A DNA stretch of 21,570 nt. Source: Multifurca ochricompacta. Lineage: Eukaryota > Basidiomycota > Agaricomycetes > Russulales > Russulaceae. Positions 8,188 to 15,780 of this stretch are shown here, piece after piece. The first letter of the stretch is position 1. Each line of letters opens with the position of its first letter. The translations under genes were made by a program, and so were the position numbers. Under the pieces are notes generated by a model. The model was not told where the DNA came from and did no database searches. It saw only the letters and a list, made by a program, of their open reading frames with translations. The stretch covers positions 1-21,570 of the forward strand of contig WTXG01000456.1 in assembly GCA_022496185.1 (NCBI GenBank), written 5' to 3'.

Positions 8188-8685
8188 TGTTGAACACAGA
8201 AGATGTTCGGTGATGCTTCAGGCATCAGGTGATAAGATTAGCTACTTTGTAGATTAGATTAGATACCGGAGTTTCGGACTATTTACCATATCATTATTAC
8301 TTTGCTTCTCACATTCCGCAGTAGCTGACTGATGCACTAGATAACATGTGATTTCTGTTGTAGCCAATAGCTCTATTCCCTCATGTTTATTGTTTGGACT
8401 CTGTCCGGCACTTGTGGACTTATTCCCAGTGCACAGACCATCCCTTGGATAGTATAAAAGGGTGTCTGTTTCATCTCTTACACTTCAGAGTTTCTTCTAC
8501 CTCTGAAGTGTAAGTTGTCCTCTCTACTATCTTCACTACCTTAGACTAACTCTGTATATAGAACTTGTCTTTCTAGGTGTGTAGTATAGTATAATAGAGT
8601 TTCTTCTACCTCTGAAGTAACTTGTCTTTCTAGCCTAACCCGCTAACTTTCACAGTCAGTATGCTGCGCACATGCCTGTTTCACA
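8188..8685 (+). repeat. copia LTR (498 bp), + strand, in the 938-bp insertion
   Basis: It runs TGTTGAACA...TGTTTCACA. It differs from the minus-strand LTR of copia 2 at only about two positions over roughly 498 bp by eye, but by several percent from LTR 2909-3410. A TATAAAAG box is at 8453-8460, and a perfect 14-bp stem, 10-base loop hairpin at 8477-8514. The end at 8685 is fixed by the outer junction of the copia 2 LTR at 8129, which has the same terminal sequence. Confidence 0.92.
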
Positions 8686-8702
8686 GGTTATGGGCCCTGA
8701 GC
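8686..8702 (+). promoter_or_regulatory. primer-binding site of half-tRNA type
   Basis: GGTTATGGGCCCTGAGC directly follows the LTR. GGTTATG(A/G)GCCCTG is complementary to the anticodon arm of eukaryotic initiator methionine tRNA (CAGGGCUCAUAACC), the classical primer of copia-type elements. One position differs from the yeast tRNA complement. It marks 8188-8685 as a 5' LTR. Confidence 0.65.
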
Positions 8703-9125
8703 ACGCCTTACTGATCTGTTATTCTTTTTGATCAGTCCAACCTTTCATCAAAGCTCACCAGCTTCAAGACTTCTTCTTTCCCAATCAGTCTACCAGTGAG
8801 CTTCAATTTCATACTTCTCCTGCCCTTAACTGTCCACAAGGTGGTGCGCTTCATGTGCCCACCTTGATCTGTCTGGCTAGTCCCTCAGGGGATTCTTGCA
8901 AGAGGTGATGAGGGACCCTAAGTGGGTGAAACACCTTAAGTTCCTCATGTGCGCTCTAAGTAAATAGTATTCATAGATGTAGCTGGGTTTTCGTCCCATA
9001 GTTAGTCTTAGTAGGCCACTTGTCCAGAGGTCTTGGGTTCAATCCCCAACGTGGCCATTCCTTTTCTAGAGCGTGGGTTAGGGTCTTGCTTAAGGTCCCT
9101 TTGCCGGAGTGCATGTGGGCCAACA
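8703..9125 (+). other. non-coding remainder of the 938-bp insertion, with tRNA-like segment
   Basis: No open frame of note. Inverted repeats: CAAGGTGG at 8837-8844 with CCACCTTG at 8859-8866 (8 bp), and an imperfect arm pair around 8906-8950 (GATGAGG...CCTCAT). From 9003 there is a Pol III-promoter-like pattern: TAGTCTTAGTAGG resembles an A box, and GGTTCAATCC (9036-9045) a B box. A perfect T-arm-like hairpin (9033-9049: TTGGG, 7-base loop, CCCAA) is enclosed by GGCCAC/GTGGCC (9014-9019 with 9051-9056). The box spacing is shorter than in a true tRNA and no anticodon arm forms, so this is at best a tRNA-derived (SINE-like) relic. Confidence 0.45.
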
Positions 9126-9569
9126 AGAAAGACAAGTTACTTCAGAGGTAGAAGAAACTCTATTATACTATACTACACACCTAGAAAGACAAGTTCTATA
9201 TACAGAGTTAGTCTAAGGTAGTGAAGATAGTAGAGAGGACAACTTACACTTCAGAGGTAGAAGAAACTCTGAAGTGTAAGAGATGAAACAGACACCCTTT
9301 TATACTATCCAAGGGATGGTCTGTGCACTGGGAATAAGTCCACAAGTGCCGGACAGAGTCCAAACAATAAACATGAGGGAATAGAGCTATTGGCTACAAC
9401 AGAAATCACATGTTATCTAGTGCATCAGTCAGCTACTGCGGAATGTGAGAAGCAAAGTAATAATGATATGGTAAATAGTCTGAAACTCCGGTATCTAATC
9501 TAATCTACAAAGTAGCTAATCTTATCACCTGATGCCTGAAGCATCACCGAACATCTTCTGTGTTCAACA
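9126..9569 (-). repeat. copia 2 3' LTR, main part
   Basis: This is the reverse complement of LTR 8188-8685, minus its last 59 bp, which lie at 8129-8187. It ends on + with TGTTCAACA (the LTR start on the minus strand). The first five bases (AGAAA) are the second copy of the target duplication. TATA box at 9297-9304 and hairpin at 9243-9280, as in the other LTRs. Confidence 0.92.
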
Positions 9570-9855
9570 TCCCTCCATGCTGAAGGCATCTGGTCATGGA
9601 TGGGAAATGAGTTGGATGAGCACACTGCCATCACAATTGAATGAGCATATCGCCAGCCAGAGATCCAACTTCTCTAACTCTCGAGTGCAGTTTGTGAGTT
9701 TTGCATACGAGTTGTAGATTCGCTTATGCAAGCTGAACACTTGACATATCTACTTTGTACACACCACTTGCGTCACTCTCGAGGTCGAGAACGTGCTCAT
9801 ATGGCATGGTGGGAAAGTGAAACTGGTATACAAAGTCTCCAGATTCCAGCTCTTC
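9570..9855 (-). other. copia 2 3' region and purine tract
   Basis: Non-coding sequence between the RNase H stop and the LTR; it matches 2654-2908 of copia 1 with an additional stretch of about 30 bases near 9728-9760. The purine tract lies next to the LTR (TCCCTCC on + at 9571-9577). I see no gene. Confidence 0.75.
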
Positions 9856-10593
9856 TCATTTCAGCATAAGTCCAAGTCCATTGACCATGGTTTCAAATGA
9901 CGCTCTTGGTAGAGACTTGGTAAAGCCATCTGCCAGCATCTCACCTGTGGGGGTACGCACTAATTCAATTATGTGCGATTCAATGTATCCCCTAATGGCA
10001 TGGAACTTGATAGGTATATGCTTTGACCGCCTTCCTGTGACTGGGTTTAATGCCAAATCCACAGCACCCTTATTGTCACAATGGAGTTGTATAGGGGAGG
10101 ATACCTCATACCCTAATTCCTCCATAAAAGTCCTATACCACGCTGCCTGATTTGCAGCCTTGGAGAGGCTCATATATTCGGCCTCAGTGGTGGACTGTGC
10201 TACTGTTTTCTGCTTTCTGGAACACCATGAAATGGCACCATTTGCCAAGAAAAACACGTAGCCTGAGGTGGAGTGGCAGTCCTCTTGATCTCCCCATGAG
10301 GAATCTGCATAGCCATGAAGGCCACTCTCCCCATTCCCTCCAGAATACCGCAACTTGCAGTCTTTTGTACTATTAAGATATTTTAAGACATATTTTGCAA
10401 GTCACATATGATCCTGAGAGGGGTTGGAAGCGTATTGACTGAGGCGCGCCACAGCGAAACTGATGTCAGGTCTGCTTCCAATCTGCACCCAAAGCAGGGA
10501 CCCCATCAACTGTTGGTACTTCTTTATTTCAGAAGTAGATGCCTGGCCATCAAATTTGACCAGATGTACATCAGCGCCAGAGGGAAGAGGAGT
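9856..10593 (-). pseudogene. copia 2 RT C-terminus and RNase H, one nonsense codon
   Basis: Read on the minus strand, the frame enters from the gypsy A junction in the RT segment Pro-Ser-Gly-Ala-Asp-Val-His, continues through MGSLLWVQIGSRPDISFAVA, then RNase H (GYADSSWGDQED, TTEAEYMSLSKAA, LHCDNKGAVDLA) and ends with GEMLADGFTKSLPRASF. It is nearly identical in protein to the end of copia 1. The TGA at 10402-10404 (in ...DHM-stop-LAKYVLK) corresponds to CGA (Arg) in copia 1. The catalytic YVDD is missing because the element is cut upstream of it. Non-coding 3' sequence follows at 9570-9855. Confidence 0.92.
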
Positions 10594-10595
10594 AT

Positions 10596-11207
10596 TGTCA
10601 CAGCTAGGTGCAACGCTGTGTCGAGGTTCTGGGTTTCAAGGTCGTTCTATCAAGTCTTCAAGTTCTTCTAAGTCAAGTCAAGTTAGGTCAAGGTATGCTG
10701 GTCAAGGGCACGTGCGCAAGACGAAGTCGAGCAGAGACGCTAAGTCTTGCCACAAGTTTCTGGGGTCGAAGTCCTCCTAAGGCGCAAGCTTAGAAGGTTC
10801 AAGTGGGGGTTGTTCAGTCCAGTGAAGTGAGTTCTAAGCACCTGTATTGAATACAGAAGAACAGACTTAACGTCTTGTCCTTTCTGCTAGGTCTTTATAT
10901 ACATGTATGCTAGATAAGGGGACTATTCTGGTAGTTACTAGAGCTTTCACTAGACAGTCTAATGGTTGTACAGTAGAATGTCCCAGAATGATATAGATAG
11001 TGGAGGGGTTACGCCCTCTACTACTGATCAGTAAGCAGATGAGTAAGGTTCTCAGTAAGCAATCAGTCAGCAGTATGAATGATAAGTCATGAGTCCTTTA
11101 TCAGCAAGTCATGTGGTAGGTGTAGCATAATGAGAAAGAAAAAAAAAAGAAAAAACAAAGTAAGTCACATGTCTTCAACCCTTGTACCAGCCTATGAAAC
11201 CGTCACA
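10596..11207 (-). repeat. gypsy A 3' LTR (612 bp)
   Basis: In element orientation it begins TGTGACGGTTTC and ends CTAGCTGTGACA, so the ends are TGTGAC/GTGACA. The TATA-like box is TTTATATA on + (10894-10901). The half near 10596-10840 contains several GTCAAG-type repeats and differs at many sites from the partner LTR; the rest is nearly identical to it. Confidence 0.92.
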
Positions 11208-11273
11208 TTACCCCCTTTGTAAGGTTCTGTCTGACCCAGACAGCTGGTCAGTCGCTTCGAGGCCGCTCATTGG

Positions 11274-12369
11274 TTAGAGGTGGTAGTCGATGAGTGCGAC
11301 GGCGGTGAGGGAGATGCCGGCTTCCTGGTCCACCAGCCTGTAGGACGGCACGTAACTCAGGGTGTGGTGCAAGCGGGCGACTTGAGTGGGTGGAATGGTG
11401 TGCAGGGGGCAAAGGCATATGTGAGATGGGGGAAGAGGCGATAATAAAGGTCGTTCCTCGACATGGCATGCCTAGCTGAGTGGATATCCTGTTGGGCTTG
11501 GTTCACATGTCATCGCCAGTGTGCAAGGTTACGATGAGCTTCATCCAGGTGATAAGTAGCATAGCGGAAGTGAGTGACTTCAGCCCAAGCTCCAGGGTCG
11601 TGCAGGTTATCCAGTGCCTCATTTACTAGCGGGTGTAGGTTTGGTTATCATCAAAGAGACGTTGTTGATGTAGGGACAGGAGGGGGTTGGGGCCGTGCGC
11701 GAAGCGGTAATATGTGGTGGCGTAGAGTGGGGCATCAGTGATAGGATGGCGCACTCCCATCGTGAAGTAGACACGGGGATTGGCACAATGGTACTCGAAG
11801 GCAACCCATCGGGCAATGTCAAGGCGTCCCGTGTTATCTGCGATGCGGTGTGGGATGAAGGAGGGGGAATGGATATGGTTACGGCGGAAGGGGGGGCCAG
11901 GTGAATCAAAGTCAGTGCTTAGCTCATGGATCTCTTGAGTTGTCTGTGTGACAAGGTCATCTCCTGGTAGTTGTGAGAAGTCTGGAGTTGTGGGGCGGTA
12001 GACAAGGTTAGGGTCATCCACAGGAGGTCCAGTAGTCTGGAGTCTGGCACGAGCTTCCTCTAGTAGACTCAGTACCCTGTTGCGGATGTCCTCCTCCAGG
12101 GATTGGTTGGTGGCAGTGAGGGTAATAGCATGGGTCAGGTTAGTGGTGGGGTTGTCAGACATGGCAAACGGTGTCGAAGGGCGCGGTGGAGAAGGAAGGG
12201 GTGATGTGACTGGTGTGGGGGGAAGCGTGGGGGCATCAAGTGGTCGTCTTAGTGCGCCCTTAGTAGCAGCATCCATAGCAGCGGACCTGGTAGCTTCAAA
12301 AACCTCAGGATCGTTGATGGGGGATGGCGCTCGTCCAGTGAGAGGGTGGCGGAATCGAGAGGTGGACAT
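11274..12369 (-). pseudogene. unrecognised accessory ORF between pol and 3' LTR of gypsy A
   Basis: I do not recognise this protein. The open part (12369 down to 11626, 247 codons) starts MSTSRFRHPLTG. It has a Pro/Ser/Thr-rich, probably disordered first 75 residues, then a short helical, Glu/Arg-rich segment (LEEDIRNRVLSLLEEARARL), then a Tyr/Trp/His-rich C-terminal part (DIARWVAFEYHC, YATTYYRFAHGPNPLL). The protein trace continues in a second frame beyond 11626 (VNEALDNLHDPGAWAEV, then YHLDEAHRNLAHW), through an in-frame TGA at 11510-11512, and in a third frame to a TAA at 11274-11276 (YRLVDQEAGISL), only about 60 bp from the purine tract. The original was therefore about 365 residues. No signal peptide or membrane segment is seen, so it is not an envelope. 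It starts 125 bp after the pol stop. Confidence 0.65.
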
Positions 12370-12493
12370 TCTTGGGGTAATGCGATAAATTTGCGTTCTT
12401 GATAAGGCGAGTGGGGCGTTTTATACGTGCCATAGGGGATAGAAAAAAGAAAAAGGATGGGGACACAGATTGTTGGGGTAGATACACCCTCCT

Positions 12494-15400
12494 TTAAGAG
12501 TGGCGTCGACCCTGGCGCCTAGAAATGGAATTGTAGTATTGTTTCACAAGTTCAGGGGCGTGACAGTCCTCTTTATTTACCCAGGATTGTCACTTGTGGG
12601 ATAACCCTTCCAGCTGACCAGGAATTGTAAGTTCTGAGAGCGCCCATGGAGTCTGTGATCCAAGATGGCTTCCACTTCATATTCCTCCTCATGGTTTACA
12701 ATGTCAGGTGGGGGTCTCAAGAAATTTGGACCATGTGCTTCAGTTTCTTTGTAAGGGGTCAGGAGATCAATATGGAAAACATTGTGGATCTTCATGTGAG
12801 GCGGTAAAGATAATCTATAAGCCACTGGGGAGATTTGGTCCAAGACTCGGAACGGGCCATATCGGCGCGGGGCGAGTTTGGTCGAAGGGAAATGCGTCTT
12901 GATGTTCTTGCCTTCGAGCCAAACTTGCGAATCAACGGGGAGCTCCGGGTATGTCGGGCGCGCGGTGTGTGAACGAAAGGCTGCTTCGGCTCTTGCGCGC
13001 GCATGTCGTAAGCTATTCAAGCGGTCGTCTAGTCGAGGGACGTCCGTGTCTGATAGTTCGCTTTCCAGTCTAGTGAAACGCCGTGAATTAGTGCATGTGG
13101 TGACATCTTAGTTCGATCGTGTGTCCAGGAATTGTGGACATATTCGGCAAGGGGAAGATAGTCGGCCCAAGAGTGTTGATCGTTACCAACCCAAAGGCGG
13201 AGATATTGTTCTAACCATAAATTCATTCGCTCGCTTGCTCTGTCCGTGCGAGGGTGAAATGCCGTTGATAGGTTCTGTTGGATCTGGAGGGTAGTTGCTA
13301 GTGCTCGAGAGAATTGAGAAGTGAAACGCGGATCACGATCTGAAATGATACGTCGCGGGACGCCGAATAGCGGGAATACGTGTCGGTAGTAAAGTGTCGC
13401 AATTCCCTTGCCTGTGATGTCTTTCGAGCATGGAATGAATTTAGCCGCTTTCGAACATCCTTGATCCACAATGGTTAGTACCGCGTCGTAGCGACCCGAG
13501 ACGGGGAGATCTGTGATGAGGTCCATGGCAATGTATTGGAATGGACCCGCGGACGCCGGTACGTCTAGTGGGAAAAGCGGAACTTTCTTTGTCAGTTTAG
13601 GCTTATTTTCTTGACATAGAGCACATCCGCGAATGTATTCGCGTACGAAGTCCGTAAGTCCTGGACCTTCGTAGTCTTGTTGAATTTTTCTAATTGTCTT
13701 ATCAATGCCGGGGTGTCCTGCTAGGACATGATCATGGTGCTGGTGCAGAATGTTCTGTCGTTCGGGCAGAGTCTGGGGAAACGGAAGTTTATTGGTGCGG
13801 GCTACTTTGACAAATAGCGCTGGTGGTAACACAGTGATCGCCTCATTGTCGTTATCGCCATTTTGGCGTCAGGTCTACGCGATAGCATGTCGGCTACCGT
13901 GTGTAGTTTGCCGGGGACGTGTTCGAGGGAGAAGTCGAAATCTGCTAGTTCTTGAAGCCACCGTGCTTGGCGTCGGTTTAGCTTTTGCGGTTCTTTGAAA
14001 TATTGTAGATTATTATGATGGTACGTACTTGTACCTTGTCATGGGCCCCCAGAAGATATTGGCGCCATGTTCGAAAGGCGACCATGATTGCGAATAATTC
14101 TCGATCGTAGATATCCCAATTTCTTTGGGTAGCGTCTAGCGTCTTTGAGAGATACGCGATGGGGTGTAGTCGTCCGTCGTGGTCTTTCTGACTAAGTGTT
14201 GCTCCGACTGCGAATCCTGAGGCATCTGTATCCACGATGAAGGGTTTTGTGAAATCCGGTTGAGCAAGAACCGGTTGTGAAGTCACTCGCTGTTTTAGGG
14301 TATCGAAGGCGTTCTGTTCGTTGGTCGTCCATTTCCATGGGTTCTTTGCACTCGTGAGAGCATTCAGGGGTGCTGCAATCTTACTGAATCCTTGTATAAA
14401 CCGTCTATAGAATTGGCAGAATCCCAGGAATGATCTAACTTCCTTAACGGTGGTTGGGGTTTTCCAGGACGTGATGCCTTCGACTTTCACTGGATCCATA
14501 TGAACTTGATTGTCTTCTAGGATTAAGCCGAGATATTCGATCCGTGTTTGCTCGAACGCACACTTTTCCGGCTTAAGATACAGATCGAGCTTATTGAGCT
14601 TGTCCAGGATTTGGTGTACTTTAGATCGGTGGTTTATGGGGTCGGAGTCCGTATGTATTAGAATGTCGTCCATGTAAACCGTAAACCAGGCTCTTCCCGA
14701 GGCATCGTGTTCGTCCAACTCTTCGCGGAATTCCGCGTTCATCATAGTTTGAAATGTGGCGGGGGAATTGGTTAGTCCGAAAAACATTACATTAGGCTCG
14801 TAGAGGCCGCGATTTGTTTTGAACGCCGCTTTCCAACGATCTTCTGGCACGATTCGTACGTTATTGTAGCCCCAATGGACATCCATTTTAGTAAATAGAG
14901 TGCTTCCTCTTACGCGATCGATGAGCTCAGGTATGAGGGGAAGGGGGTACGTGTTGCGGATGGTCCAGCTATTGAGTTTTCGATAGTCCTGTACCGGGCG
15001 TAGTTTTCCGTCCTTTTTTTTATGAAAAAGAAGGGGGATGCATAGGGTGATTTTGACTCAGTGATGTACCCCTTCTGTAGGTGCTCATCTAAGAATTTAT
15101 TGAGTGCTCCTGTTCACCCGGTCCTAGAGGGTAGATTTTGCAATCTAGCGTAGTGGGTGCGTCTGGCTTTAGTTCTATTTTGTGGTCCCAAGTTCGTGCT
15201 GCCGGAAACCGTTGTGCTTCTTGGTCGCTAAAGACCTTCTGATGTCGATGATATTCTTTGGAACGATCTGATCCCAAGTCCGCTCTGTCGTATCTTTGGC
15301 TTTGATTGCTAATTCTTGTGCTATGTTGATACGCTTGATTTGGCTATCTGGTAGATTGAATGTAAGTGATTGATTGAGGGTCCCTGTCGTCCAGTTAATA

Positions 15401-15780
15401 TCCGGGTTATTGGCGGCAAGCCAAGGGTATCCGAGAATCATTTCATCGGTGCCAATGGATGCGACGTAGAAGCGATGTTTTTGTTGATTATCATTGGTTG
15501 CGACGTTAAGATCTACGCATCGCGTAATGGTGTGTGTTTGATTGGGTGATCCGTCTGCGTTTTGGAGTTTCTTTGGGATCGTTAATCGTTTTGTGGGGAG
15601 GCGATGTCTGATGACCGTTTGGTATTGATGAAATTCTCAGTTGCACCACTATCAATGAGTGCGTGTATGTGGGCCTTTCTTGTCACGTCATGTAAGGGAA
15701 CGGATATTTTCATTGATTTAAGGGATGATCTATATACATGATGTGAGATTATCGCTCGAATGTAGGCCGTTTCATTCAAG
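12494..15780 (-). pseudogene. gypsy A pol: protease, RT, RNase H, integrase, chromodomain; frame-broken
   Basis: In order on the minus strand: aspartic protease (IDSGATENF, about 15640), LGYPWLAANNPDINW (15440), the RT start (FFFIKKK near 15030), FGLTNSPATFQTMMN, catalytic YMDD (near 14680), RNase H (DTDASGFAVGA near 14240; YDRELFAI), integrase zinc domain (H...H...CALC near 13640), core Asp in AMDLITDLP, Asp in ISDRDPRF, Glu in ASERMN, then a C-terminal chromodomain (EVEAILDHR, FLVSWKGYPTSDN). Chromodomains are known to steer insertion to heterochromatin. All catalytic residues are present. Single-base frame changes lie near 15615, 15242, 15110, 15015 (an A8 run), 14018, 13860, 13075 and 12580. 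After the last one the chromodomain end (NKEDCHAPELVKQYY) runs to TAA at 12494. I see no nonsense substitution. Confidence 0.92.

Larger units (their letters stand above)
8188..9125 (+). mobile_element. 938-bp chimeric LTR-containing insertion in the copia 2 LTR
   Basis: It begins TGTTGAACA and ends GGCCAACA, giving TG...CA ends with a 5-bp inverted match (TGTTG/CAACA). It is flanked by AGAAA on both sides (8183-8187 and 9126-9130); removing it rebuilds a normal LTR sequence (GGCTAGAAAGACAAG). So it integrated as a unit with the 5-bp duplication typical of copia integrase. It consists of a full copia LTR (8188-8685), a primer-binding-like site, then about 420 bp of non-coding sequence with hairpins and a tRNA-like part. 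It has no second LTR of the same kind. Such a 5'-LTR-plus-leader unit with its own right end is unusual. Confidence 0.8.
8129..10595 (-). mobile_element. Ty1/copia retrotransposon ('copia 2'), 3' part, inserted in gypsy C
   Basis: Minus strand, reading from right to left: RT C-terminus, RNase H, 3' region, purine tract, 3' LTR. The LTR tail meets gypsy C at 8128/8129 (outer flank CTTCT). The LTR is split by an insertion at 8188-9125. On the right, copia 2 is cut inside RT at 10595, where the gypsy A 3' LTR starts, so its 5' half is missing from the window. It is closely similar to copia 1 in protein. A premature TGA is at 10402-10404. Confidence 0.92.

Noticed and set aside
9003..9056. True tRNA gene
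   Set aside because: A-to-B box distance is too short, no anticodon arm forms and the outer stem is not in acceptor position; kept only as a tRNA-like relic.
11274..12369. Envelope gene in the env position
   Set aside because: No signal peptide, no transmembrane segment and no Cys-rich ectodomain can be seen.
12080..12388. Plus-strand frame opposite the accessory ORF
   Set aside because: Gly/Val/Ala-rich composition expected from the antisense of a Pro-rich protein; the minus-strand frame is longer, starts after pol and extends protein-like through breaks.
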